Source: Vanilla planifolia
Lineage: Eukaryota > Streptophyta > Magnoliopsida > Asparagales > Orchidaceae
NCBI GenBank assembly: GCA_023846275.1
Contig: JAIUJO010000293.1
Location: 310,001-374,000 of the forward strand
Direction: 5' to 3'
Length of the DNA stretch: 64,000 nucleotides
The translations under genes were made by a program, and so were the position numbers. The notes beneath the pieces were generated by a model. That model was not told the origin of the DNA, did no database searches, and saw only the letters and a program-made list of their open reading frames with translations. Below, piece by piece: positions 35,380-46,334 of the stretch (its first letter is position 1; every line of letters begins with the position of its first letter).

Positions 35380-37219
35380 ATAAAGACTTCATGTAGTTTT
35401 TTAATGAAATTGGTCAAAAGACTTTTCGATTTCATCTGTAGTAGAATGTGCAGGAAATAAAATCATTGTAAGGTTTATATCACAAGGCGTATCTAACAAA
35501 AAATAAATATACTAAAAAAGGAGAATATCAAGAGGAATGTAATAATAACAAAGGTAATACATGTAGGAGAGAAACAAAGAAAATGTTTTAAAGGTATGGA
35601 GGAGTGAAACAAATAAGATAATTTAGGAAGTGCCTCCAAGAAAGATGAAACTTAATATTGCATGTTGAGATCAAATAATTTCATAAAAGGATGGAATGGT
35701 CCAAAAATATTGTAGAATAGAAACAGTGTCCTTATCCAATGATAGTCAATAGTTTGATGATCATTTCAATGAGCATTGGATGGTTAATGTATTGTGTTTT
35801 TCACCCTTAGTTATGATGCTTTGTTTCATGATAAAATCATAAGTTTTACTAATGAATTTTCTAGCAGAATAGTATGCAATGTTTTGTTAAGATCTAAAAG
35901 ATTGGTTCATATCTATTCGCTATTTCATGAAAACATTTTGTCAAAGAAGCTTAAAAGTCAAGATAAAGTTGTTTCAAGCACTACTTTCAAAAAACTTGAA
36001 ATAATTTTTCAAAAATGACTAATGTAATGGCTTAACTAATGACAACGAAATTAATCATCATGTGTGACTGAATAGAGGGTCAATACTAAGACTATAAGGT
36101 TGGATGAGTTCTTGTAGTTGAATCAAGGTGGATTAGAACTCGGCCAACTGATCTAATTGGATGAGATCTAAATCATTTGATTCATTGATTAAAAAGTTGG
36201 AAAAAATCTCATTAGTAGGATTCAAACATGGACAAAGACGAGCTATTCAATTCAATGATAGATTATTTCAAAAGGAAAAATGATAAAAAAATTTAAATGA
36301 AGTCAAGCAAAATCTTGGACATCAAATTTCGAGCTAAGATCAAGCACTCAAACTTCATGGCACATTTATCATCCAGTCAAAGCTCGAATGGTGAGAAATA
36401 AAGCATCTTTTAACCACTGAGTTGTTAGACAAATGTCATTCACATATTGTTCAAGGGAAAAGTTGTTTTCTCTTATACTAGCCAAATGGGTACATAATGC
36501 TAGCCAAATTTGGGTTTTCACCCTCTTTTGTGTTGGGTATTTCTCACCTAGGACACTCATATGTTTATAAGTCATTTTCATGGTTATGGGAATGAATTTT
36601 CATACTAAATCAATGATCATTGCCTTTCATTCTCTACCTTACCAATACTTAGTTCAAGTCACACCGTGACTAATTTTCTAGCTTGTTTTCAACTTGTTGC
36701 CTAACCTGATGTTAACGGACATAGTTGGTCTTAGCCTACCCAAGTGCTTTGCACTTGGGTAAATTGTGGTGTAAATTAAATTTTTTAATTAAGAAAATTT
36801 AACATAATTAATTTATTTGTTTATTAATAATTTAACATTTGTCATGAAGTTTGGCAAAGATGCATTACATGGATTAATAAAAAAAGACTTTTAGATGGAA
36901 ATGAAATCATATAATTTTTTTAAATCAAATATAGAATGAAAAAGTTAAACACTAAAATAAGAATGTGAAAGTAAGATGAATGGAGATGTATCTTATAATT
37001 AACAGGCTGACATTCTATTTTATAATAAAGATATATACTTTTTTAGAATTGATAAGCATCTCTTTAATCTTTGATGCTCACTAAACATTTTAAAATATTT
37101 TGGAGACTACTAATTCACTATCTTCAAAGATATTAGGTTTAACTATTAAAACTAAACCTACTTCACAATAAACAAGCTCATTAAAATAAAAAGTTAACAA
37201 TTTGTGACCTAATTCCTCA
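35380..37219 (-). repeat. Copia 3' LTR
   Basis: Segments align with the 5' LTR in order. Near 35410 a gtcaaaagacttttcgat-like block and tagtagaat match 42258-42290. Near 36165 gatgagatctaaatcattt matches 42615. Near 37010 ctgacattctattttata matches 42730, and tcactatcttcaaagata near 37118 matches 42833. The copy includes about 750 bp (roughly 36240-37000) that are absent from the 5' LTR but present in the third copy at 62450-63230. About 430 bp (35450-35870) look inserted or duplicated. The internal edge is placed at a gacctaattcctca block ending near 37219. Confidence 0.7.
36737..36761. other. Perfect hairpin in copia 3' LTR
   Basis: There is an 11-bp stem, tacccaagtgc / gcacttgggta, with a 3-base ttt loop. 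The equivalent place in the third LTR copy (62991-63006) has a weaker hairpin (aggca / tgcct). It may be an RNA structure in the LTR transcript or simply a chance inverted repeat. Confidence 0.6.
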
Positions 37220-37449
37220 AACACAATGGTAACTTAACAATCTATCCCTTTTCATGATTACAAGACATAAATATGTTGATAAAAAATAACAAATAAAAAA
37301 TAAATTATTGTGATAAGTGGTATTGAAAAAATGAAAAGTTGTTGCTCCCACATAATTCATGCTCTCCTTACTGCATGTTCCTACTCAATTATTTAAACCA
37401 TGTTTATTCTCCCTCTTTAATATTATGAAAATAGAGATATAATTTATAC

Positions 37450-37930
37450 AATTTTAATTACATCTAATTTTTTTTAATAATTTGAAATTGATTAGTTGTA
37501 ATAAATTTGTAGATATATCTTCCAATTTTATTCTCATAGAAACATATGTGTATTTTACTTAGCCTTTAGCTACTTTATCTCTTGTAAATTTTATCTTACA
37601 CTATGTATTAGCTTCAAGAATAATGAACTTGATTCTTGCTAAAGCTAAGGTACTAGTATTATCAACTCTAATGGGAATATGTGAGACACCTAAATGATAA
37701 CCTTGAAATTATTATCACAAGCATATCACTTGGGTAAAACAACTATCAATTACGATATACTCAGCTTTTGTGGTCAATATGGTTGTACAAATTTTTCTTC
37801 TTTCTTCACCATGAAATAAAAATATTTCCTAACAATTCATATGTACCTAAGTTTTTTACTTATCTACCCTAGCGCTTAGAAAGTCGAAATCAATGAAACT
37901 TATAAGATCTCATAACAAGAATTTTAAGCT
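37450..37930 (-). pseudogene. Copia RNase H domain remnant
   Basis: Minus-strand frames give LISFIDFDFLSARVDK (family usually L.G..DADWAG..DR.S), then TTKAEYIVIDSCFTQV (family T.EAEY.A). Next come SHIPIRVDNTSTLALA (family P...DN.SA), and YVSMRIKLEDISTNLL near 37500 (family V.T..Q.ADI.TK.L). All four RNase H landmarks are therefore in order, with the acidic residues partly retained. Reading requires several frame changes. It is the last pol domain before the 3' LTR, as expected. Confidence 0.85.
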
Positions 37931-38329
37931 GCCTTAAGCCTATGTTCATTGCACTTTTTATATATTTGAAGATTACCAGGTCTACCTTTATATGACTTAG
38001 GATTTTATTGATATATAGCTCATAAGCCAACACTAAATAACATATGTAGTCTACTTATTATAAGAAATAGTAAGGATCTAAGAAGTACTTCATAAAGTTT
38101 TTTTTTATCAATGTGGTTCTTGATTTCATCTTAATCTAAATTGACTAATTTATTCATTAGAATCTTCTTATGCTTTATATTTTCATACTTAAAGTTCTTG
38201 AATAAATTTTTGAAATACTTAGTTTATGAAATAAAAATCTCAATTTTTAATTACATAATTTGTAATCCTAAGAAGAAATTCATCTAACCTATCAAACTTA
38301 TCTAAAACTCTATTGTAGCTAACTCACAC

Positions 38330-38905
38330 AGATCCTTACACTTTTTTATTCGTGCTTCCAAAAATTATTTCATCAACATAAACTTCTGCAAGTAATAAAT
38401 AATTAATTAAAGATTTTAGGAATAGTGTGTTATCCATTTTTTTCTTTTTCAAAATAACTACTAGCAAGGCAATTACCAACTCTATGATACAATGAATGAG
38501 GAGCTTGTTTAAGGCCATAAAATATCTTCTTAAGCTTATATACATACTCACAATGTACATGGGTCTCAAAACATAGACGTTTTTTTATTCATAGATATTC
38601 TTTTATCATCCTATTTCAAAAATGATATATTACATCCATTTCAAATAATCTAAAATTAGTATGATAGTAGTATGCAAAGAGAAGTATAATGGTCTCTATA
38701 ATCCTATTACTAGTATAAATGTCTACTCAAAATATATGCCATCCACTTGGCTATAACCATTAGCAATATGTCTAACTTCGTTTCTATTGATCAATTCAAT
38801 TTCATCTTATTTATTTTTAAATATTCCTTTAGATTGTTTAACGTATTGATCACCAGGCCCAAAAACTTGTTCCCACACTTGGTTTCTCTCAAGCTGTTAT
38901 GACTC
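38330..38905 (-). pseudogene. Copia reverse transcriptase remnant
   Basis: The N-terminal part near 38890-38700 reads ERNQVWEQVFGPGDQYVK and then INRNEVRHIANGYSQVDGI. It matches the copia RT entry region (N.VWELV..P......KWVF..K....G...R.KARLVA.GY.Q..GIDF). The 3' part reads YKLKKIFYGLKQAPHSLYHR, then DNTLFLKSLINYLLLAEVYV followed by DEIIFGSTNKK. The catalytic block YVDD is YVDE (38369-38380), a substitution that should abolish activity. The DNTLF box and the -FGST tail are typical of plant copia. The frame breaks between the two halves. Confidence 0.9.
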
Positions 38906-39149
38906 TTCTTTCGTTATATGAACCTAATAGTGAATCTTATTTGCTTCTCCTATAGATACTAGTTCTATGAAAGATATAAATACACTATGACTAATTTCTG
39001 TTATATAAGCTCTAGTCCTAACTCCTAAATTACCTTCTATTATAATTGATTTTTTTGGATGTGAGGCTTGGTACTTCAAATCTTTTGCTAATTGATGACT
39101 CTTCTACTTTTATTTTACTTTCTCTTCTCCTTCATCTTCACTGAAGTTT

Positions 39150-39800
39150 AAGTTCTTTATGGACATTATCTATTCATCTAAAGTTTTAGTACATGTCTTA
39201 TAAGTAGACTCATTAGGTACTATATCCATTATTTTCTCTACATTTCAAGTATGTATGCTATAAACTCTATAAGTTTTTCTAAAAGAAGAGTATCCAATAA
39301 AACTTTCTAGGCACACTTTTTCATAAAACATATTGAAGTTGGACCTTTCCTTATTAAGAATGGTCTATGCATATCAAAAAACATGAAAGTAGCAAACACT
39401 AAGTTTTTTATTATTAAATAACTCATAAGGAGTTTTCTTAAGTAATAGACTTAAATTAATTCTATTTTTTGATTGGTTTTATTTGATTAACATAGTTCTA
39501 CCCATCACTATCAAGGTCCAATTCTTTCTTTTTATAATCCCACTTTATTGATGCAGATAAGAATATTTAAATTGATGTCCATCATTTTTAACCTTGTTAT
39601 CATTATCACATTGAATACAACTTAATTTAAGATAGGTTTCCTCTTCAAAGTTTTTTTTACCAAATTAACCAAAATTTCAAATGTCTCACTCTTACTCTTA
39701 AGACATGCAACTCAATATATCTAGAAAAATCATTAAAAATCACAAATCCATATTTTTTCACTTAAACTCTAGAGTTGTGTAGGTCTAAAAAGGTCTAAAA
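39150..39800 (-). pseudogene. Copia integrase remnant
   Basis: Near 39760-39720 the minus strand reads YGFVIFNDFSRYIELHVL, the integrase core start (Y...F.DD.SR......L). Near 39545-39500 GIIKRKNWTLIVMGRTML matches the conserved NG..ERKNRT....R.ML segment. Near 39400-39250 comes YFHVF, then LESFIGYSSFRKTYRVYS, matching YFHVFGC....... F.GYS...KAYRVYN. The first core Asp is retained in the NDFSR box; other core acids cannot be placed because of frameshifts. It lies between pre-integrase and RT, as in all copia elements. Confidence 0.85.
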
Positions 39801-39844
39801 AAATTATCATTAAAAATATACAAGTTGTTAAATCAATTTTAGGT

Positions 39845-40110
39845 TTAAAAGATATTTAAATGGGCTTCCTTATTTCCAAGATTCATACATTTTTCAAATA
39901 GTTTTGTTTTGCTTGGGAAGATTTTAATTAAATCTAGCTTACTTATTTTCTTTGATGTAGAAAGCCATGCATGACAAAGTATGATTATCTTGTTCTTAAG
40001 CTTTTCTCCAAGTGCTACCCGTTTATTTGGATCACATCTTATTGAGATAAGCTTCGATATGTGTCTAGTCATATGTCTTGAGCATCTATTATCTAAGTCT
40101 CAAGAGTTAT
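39845..40110 (-). pseudogene. Copia protease end / GAG-pre-integrase remnant
   Basis: The minus strand reads DLDNRCSRHMTRHISKLI at 40099-40046, the decayed form of the LDSGCSRHMTG block. It runs in one open frame to 39845 through LCHAWLSTSKKISKLDLIK and KTKLFEKCMNLGNKEAH. The latter matches the W(H/R)RLGH....L..L......L......C..C..GK zinc-binding pre-integrase segment. The protease DSG has become DNR. About 100 residues normally found between the two motifs are missing, so this copy has an internal in-frame deletion. The 75-codon ORF at 39845-40072 is part of this domain. Confidence 0.85.
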
Positions 40111-40755
40111 ATTTTGATTTTTTTGCTATATAAGTCTACATAAATTATAAAATTTTTACTTAGAATCATAAAATGTAAATTTTATTTACTTTATTTATAA
40201 GCTTAAATCCAAAGTATTTTACCTAATTTGACAATCCTTAATGATTGTGTAAAAAATAATATATCTCTACAAAACGTTTGTGAACGTGACTTATTTTAAA
40301 TTCTCTATTCTGTAACCTTGGGAAAGAAAACAAGATTCACTTAATCATTTGAAACAACTCTTTGAGCTAGAAATATTTTTCCTAATTTGAAAATCCTTAA
40401 TGGTATGATCGTTTGAACAACAACAAAAGTTTGTAATATTTGAAATATTAGGCATATGCAAAAGACAAGATATAATTATGTTTAGAAAAGTAAACATCAT
40501 GTGAAATATTAAAAAATTTTGTTTGTTAAACAGAATAAAATTTTTTTCAAACTCATATTCTTTTCCAAAAAAGTACTCTTAATGATCACGAAATCATTTT
40601 TGTTATATAACTTTTCTCAATCTCCTTTAATAAAAAAACAAAATGATCATTTTTTTATAAACAAATTTTTAGTTTTATGTATAGATATTAAAGAAGTTAA
40701 AAGATTAATAACTTCTATGTAATTATTTTTGCTAACTTTAGGAGGCCAAGAGATT

Positions 40756-41640
40756 ATCTTAATTGATTCGTTATCATTTGCCATGAAGCATATTATTTCT
40801 TTGTCCTAACTACTTGAAGTTTTGGAGTCTAATTCTTCTTAAGCACTCAAAGCTACTTCAAAATCTTTGTTTTTTTCATTAATTTTTTTTTTACTTTTTA
40901 GTGTATTTGAGTTGTGGATAATCTGGTAAATAAGGTCAGTTTCACAACAATCATGTCATCTTAGTGTCTTCTTCTTCTCCATTCTATTTTTTTGCAAATT
41001 ACTATAAACAAAACTTTTTCCAAAATTTTTATTTATACTTCTAAGCTGAAAATTTACTTCTTCCTCCAAGTCCATAGAGTAGATAGACTTCATATCTATA
41101 TTCTCATTTTTAGCTTTAAAAGCTAATGATTCTTTGTACCTTGCTCCGTGCATTTCTTGCTTATGGAGGCCCCCTTTTAAACTCTTCTATTCATCTGAAT
41201 CTCTATCATTAGAAAACTCTCCAAATAACTCGTCGAATGTGAGTTTGTTTATCTCTTTGACTACCTTTGTTACTGTTCTATGAGGACCACACTTATAGGG
41301 TAGAATCCTTACTAATTTTCATACAAGATTTATACTGAGAAACATTTTTCTAAGATTTTCTAATCCATTAGTAATATCAGTAAATAGTGTAGTCATATTC
41401 TTTATAATTTCTCCTAAATTTATTCTAAAGAACACATAATCATGTGTAAGAAGATTTACCTTTATCTCTTTAACTTATAATATGCCTCCACAAATTACAT
41501 CTAACATTTTCCAGACTTCATGTAAAGTACATAAATTCACAACTTTATTAAATTTAGTTGGAGATATACCATAATAGAAATAGTTGAGTGTTATCATATT
41601 TAATTGTGTCATTCTCACTTGTTTTGTAGAGAACCCGCTT
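40756..41640 (-). pseudogene. Copia gag remnant
   Basis: Starting just inside the PBS, the minus strand reads LNYFYYGISPTKFNKVVNLC, then LHEVWKMLDVICGG, VKEIKVNLLTHDYVFFRINL and VKEINKLTFDELFGEFSNDR. Together these follow the copia gag (UBN2-type) pattern: A...W..L...Y.G, VK......L...Y..F.M, L..L.ELI.....E. The open stretch at 41153-40956 covers the linker after it (FKAKNENIDMKSIYSM, DLEEEVNF). Downstream, near 40790, EIICFMANDNE gives the ICLMA box. The normal first ~60-70 residues of gag are absent, since the PBS is almost directly followed by mid-gag sequence. No complete CCHC knuckle was found. Confidence 0.8.
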
Positions 41641-41648
41641 TGATACTA
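41637..41648 (-). promoter_or_regulatory. Primer-binding site of copia element (initiator-Met tRNA)
   Basis: The minus strand reads TAGTATCAAAGC, two G-to-A changes from TGGTATCAGAGC, the sequence complementary to the 3' end of plant initiator-Met tRNA. It lies two bases inside the 5' LTR edge (the TG on the plus strand at 41651-41652 is the CA end of the LTR). This fixes the orientation of the element. Confidence 0.85.
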
Positions 41649-41650
41649 AT

Positions 41651-42945
41651 TGGAATAAAAACAAGTATATGAATCCCACATGATGGGTTGACTTATGAGT
41701 CTTAGAATAATTTTTTACATTATTTTTATTTGTTAAAACATCTTCACAAAAATAATTTTATGTTTGTAGAAAACTTTAGTTTTATATTTTTTTATTTTTA
41801 TGATTAAAAAATAATAAAACAATTAAATTAATATAATGAAATTTTAATAATGTTTGTTTCGAACTACAACCTAAATCGACTCCTAACTAAAGTCATAAAA
41901 ATAGGCACTACCAAAAACTTTACAACTTAAAGTTTTTTCTTATGACTTACCTCTAACCTACTAGATTTCACAAGTTTAATTATAACACCGGATTTGTAAG
42001 CATAAAAATAACTTAGGTTTTTATGAGATCAAACTAAACTAAGGATTTTATAAACATTATGCCACCCATCACAATTGAAAAAGGAAAAATATAACGAGAA
42101 GGAAAAAGCATGATAAATCCGTAAAACTTTTGATGCTTTTTTATTAGTAGAACAAGGACTAATGAGCTTAAAATTATTATGATAGTAAGAAACTAAAATT
42201 TTAGAGGTTGTAGAACGAGCTAAAATAATTTGATATTTTGTGAAAAACTAAGTTATAATGATTGTCAAAAGATTTTACGATAGTAGAATATCTATTGTGT
42301 TTTGTTTAGTCTCTAATATTATTTAATGTTTAGTAGTTATTTCATGAATACCAATTTTGTTTATATGGAAAAAAATTGTTCAAAGTTGTTAAACATTTAA
42401 GGAAAAGTCTTTTCAAATGATTCTTCTAAATAGCTTAAAAAGCTCTTCCAAACAACTTAAAATATTTATTCCAATTGGTCAATGCAATAGCTCAAATAAT
42501 GTCTAAGGAATTAGATTAGTGAGGTTATGGATTATTAGTTCAAAGATTATAAAATAGATTAGTTCTAAAAGGTTAGATAACGACAGATAAGATTTAGGCC
42601 ATCATATTAGTTAAGATGAGATCTAGATCATTTGATTAATCATTTATAAAAGATAAAAAACCATTTTATAAAACATTTAAATGAGGATTTAACTGTGAAT
42701 AAAGATGTGCATTACAATCAATAAACTAATATTCTATTTTATATTAGAAAAAAATATTTACAAATTTGATGCATATGTTTTCATTCCTTGAGTCTTTTTG
42801 AATACTTTAAGATTCTTTGAAGACCTTTAATTCATTATCTTCAAAGATACATCACTTGTTTATTAAAATTAAATCTTATTCACCCTAATCAAGACTCAAG
42901 ACCATTAGGAAAAAATAACAAGCATTTATGTCTTGACTCACCAAA
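41651..42945 (-). repeat. Copia 5' LTR (internally deleted)
   Basis: The inner edge is set by the PBS. The outer edge is placed at a gtcttgactcacca block (42932-42945) that is shared in position with the other two LTR copies, which also end in CA. The length is about 1,295 bp. Relative to the 3' LTR and the 61.8-63.4-kb copy it lacks about 750 bp at about 42690, between the aggatttaactgtgaataaag and atcaataaactaatattct segments. It has about 400 bp near the PBS (41690-42110) that the third copy lacks. Confidence 0.75.
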
Positions 42946-44880
42946 GGCAAACGTAGCCAAATAAAATACAATTAGACGCACCTTCTAGATCGAGAAAATG
43001 ACACCAAAACTCTTTGAGCAATTTCAAATCAGCATATAACTCACGAATTCAGATTTAATTGATCATAAATGTAATAAAAATACATGAAATCATTTTAGAG
43101 TGAATAGGGGTGGCTGACTCCAAACGACACACTTATTACATATTTGAAAAAAATCTTATTAATCCATAATGATCAATCATTCATGCAATGTGGGATAAAA
43201 ACCTATATTTGATTCATGCAACTATAATTAATATTGTGAGAGTTATTTTGCATCTAATTGCATAATTACGTGATCAAATGATTGTATTCGCATCCTCCTT
43301 TGAACACCTAATTATGTATGTCATCCAATAACACAAGTTTTTGATCTGAGCATTAGAGCTAAATCTGAACATCACATCCCAAATCAAATATAATAGTCCA
43401 AATCAATCTTAATTTCTAAGTAATGCTTTTTTAATTTAGTTGTTTTATCATACATTTTGGTATAAAGCGGTAAAGAAGGCTTCTATTGGAGCGGCTCCTA
43501 TGTAACAACATTTTAAAGAGTTATTTTAAGATATTGAGATTTTTATAGTTTGTTATTACTAACTAATTAATGAATTTGAAAAATATTTTTAACCATTAAA
43601 GAGGTCTATAAATAAGTGATTCATATACAAAATTGACTAATGAAATTTTTACAAAATCTAAAAAATAATTTTCACATCATGTCATTGAAGTTGTTAGCAT
43701 GCAGTGCTCCTTCTAACTTCTTTATTGTATGTCTTTCAATCATTGAACTCCTAGTCTCTCCTTTTTTCTCAAATAAATTAAGTGCTTAATTTTCTTTATT
43801 TCTAATTCAATCAATCAAAATACTTTTGCTTCATTAAAAAATTTTTAATCATTTGTTTTTTTTTGTATTAATTTCAATTTTGTGTCACTGAATTATTTTA
43901 TTATTTATTTTTTTATATTTATTATGTTAAAAGACTACAGAAGGTTATTTTTATTATTTCATTATTATGTTTACTTGATTTTTTTTAGTGGTACGTGTAA
44001 GCTTGATTTTAAATAAAAATACTTGATAATCATTTATGTATATTTTCTATATTTGTTAATTTTTTCATAGATTTTAATAAATTTAATTATGAAAAAAATC
44101 AATGTATCTTAAAATAAATGTAATACATTTTAAAAATTCGATGTACTAAAGTTTATTTAAAATTAATTTAAAGCATTTTTTTAAATATTCACTAAGGAAT
44201 CAAAATTTTTTTTTTCCAATAAACTCATGCCCGTAGTACTACACCAAACAAGATAGAATGCATATAAAGCTATATAAATAATATTAGTATTTTTCTATTT
44301 CATTGTTATATGGCAAAGAAATGTGTTAATGACTTTGAACAAGTTTTGGTCAACTTGATAGTGGACTAGATAGTAAAATAAGAACATGGAGTGGAATTAG
44401 ATTGTTGTTGGAATTGATGTTACATGCCTATTATTATTTACTCACCCATTGAATTCTCCAAAATATTGGATGAAATAGTTGTATGGGTCAATAGACTATT
44501 TCATAAAACACTTTTAACCCAATCTAATAAGTCAAAATATGTTGGACACATTGGAATGCCACCAAAAGAAACACATGCACTAATTACTTTAAATCTGGTG
44601 GACACATAAACAAAGTAATATGTACATTATTTTCATGATTTCTAAAAAATATGAATGGTACAAAAAATTTTTACAACAAATAATATAGGCAATATACAAA
44701 GTTGAACTATGTATTTTAATTTGTTTATGATAACACAATAAAAATCATATTTTTTGTTTACTATAATTTGGAACTTAAAATTAATGATAAATTGTATATT
44801 GCTAATTTGTTTAGTAATGTCATATGCTTTGTGCAAGCTACGATAAATGAATTGTGATTTCATATTGTAACGGTTGTACA
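42946..44880. other. AT-rich stretch without recognised genes
   Basis: The part just outside the copia (42950-43500) is moderately complex but matches no motif I know. The plus-strand ORF at 44424-44609 (61 codons) lacks family features, and there is no start context or partner exon to support it. Confidence 0.45.
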
Positions 44881-46200
44881 TATACTAGAATCTTTATATA
44901 TGACCATTAAGTTTTACTTTAGTCCTTTTTCTTAGTACAAAACAAATTTTTAGCTTTATTTTTCTTAATAGGATATTTTTTAATATGTTGGCATCTATGA
45001 CAATTTTTTAAAAATAATATAATATTTTTTTTAATATTTTAAGTATTTGTTCATTAATCATTCTTTCTATTTTGACTATTTTACAAATTTTTCAAAACAT
45101 TTTTCATGCCCTTTGAAAAATTATGCTAAAAAATTTGAAGTCTGTACACTTTTGGTAAATCTTATTACTTCGTTTCTTTCCTAAGAAAAGTTTACTTAAA
45201 TTATTGAATAGAACATGATTTTTTTTTCTTAACTTATTGTGGCAATTTTGTTGACCTTTTTGTCAATTTTTATGTGTCTTTCAATTATTACTCTTTTACA
45301 TTAAAAGATCATTTCTGTTTAAATTTGGTATTTCCTATTAACTTTCTAAAATCCAAATTTTGTTGTATAATTTATGCATATACGTTGTACATTTCAAACG
45401 CCGAAGAATAATAGATATTTTTTTATTGCTTTTCATTGTTTTTAAAGTTTCTCACTTCACTCATATAGTACTCATTTTTTTTATTTTTTAAACTGATTTT
45501 TTATTAATCTATTCATAATTTTGATTAATTAAATTGTTTAGCAAAGAAGTATAATTGTCTATCTATGCTGTTACAATTTGTTTTATATTGGTTTGCTTAT
45601 TAAGCTCAGATTACACCAAAATATATTTTTCACAAGCAGATTCATGCCATTAATATTAAACAATTTTAATTATGTTAAATATACTTAAGCCTTACATTTA
45701 TGTATTATATGTTTGTTATATTTCAATTGCACAAAAAATTATTTGTTAGCATTTTTAAAGTTTTATGTCATTATTGTAAAAACAAATCCTAATGTATTGA
45801 AGTTTATTTGAAATTATGCGACAATGAAAACAATAATAATACTTAGAATATTGAGTAGTAAAAATATTAAAAATTGCTTTGTAACATACAAAGAAAAAGT
45901 TTTTAAGATAGTGCTTTTTTTAATAATAATATAATATAAACATAAAAAGAAAATATCATATTTATTTTTGTGATATAATGGTTGAGGAAATTATAATTGT
46001 TTATAGCCAAGTAAATAATAAAAAACAAAATATCCAATAGATAAAATTTTAAAATAGAATACTAAATCTTCTAATACAAAATATCATTTTTGATAAATAC
46101 ATTCATAATATATTATTAAAAAATGAAAATGTATCACAATGATTTAAAAAAAGGTTGTATAGAATATTAAATGTGTTATATATTTTTCACAAAACAAGTT
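44881..46200. other. AT-rich stretch with strand switch from T-rich to A-rich
   Basis: From about 44900 to 45760 the plus strand is dominated by T, and after about 45780 by A. No coding domain, tandem period or terminal repeat could be defined. The switch resembles the change between inverted and direct satellite blocks further left, but no shared unit was found. Confidence 0.45.
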
Positions 46201-46334
46201 GCCAAAACCATGCTGTAATGAATATTGAATGGGAAATACAGTATAACAAAGGATTTTAAAAAACTAAGCCAAAACCATGCTGTAATGAATCTTGAATGAG
46301 AAATACAGTATAACAAAGGATTTTAAAAAACTAA
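46201..46334. repeat. Tandem duplication of 67 bp
   Basis: Units 46201-46267 and 46268-46334 both start gccaaaaccatgctgtaatg and end aaaggattttaaaaaactaa plus a final g. I count two substitutions between them. This is far more similar than any old repeat nearby, so the duplication is recent. A third start (gtcaaaacta) follows but diverges at once. Confidence 0.95.

Larger units (their letters stand above)
35380..42945 (-). mobile_element. Ty1/copia LTR retrotransposon, near full-length but decayed
   Basis: On the minus strand the order is 5' LTR (41651-42945), primer-binding site, gag, protease/pre-integrase, integrase, reverse transcriptase, RNase H, 3' LTR. This gene order, with integrase before RT, defines Ty1/copia. 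Motif style (CSRHMTG-like, YFHVF, YVDDIIFGSTN-like) suits the Tork/SIRE part of the superfamily, though I cannot place it exactly. All domains carry stops or frameshifts. The outer end of the 3' LTR is uncertain, because similarity fades between 35365 and 35800. The two LTRs differ strongly, so the insertion is old. Flanking target duplications could not be confirmed. Confidence 0.85.

Noticed and set aside
44424-44609. 61-codon ORF (HIGMPPKETHALITL) as a gene exon
   Set aside because: It is too short, no family is recognised, and no adjoining coding sequence is seen in any frame.
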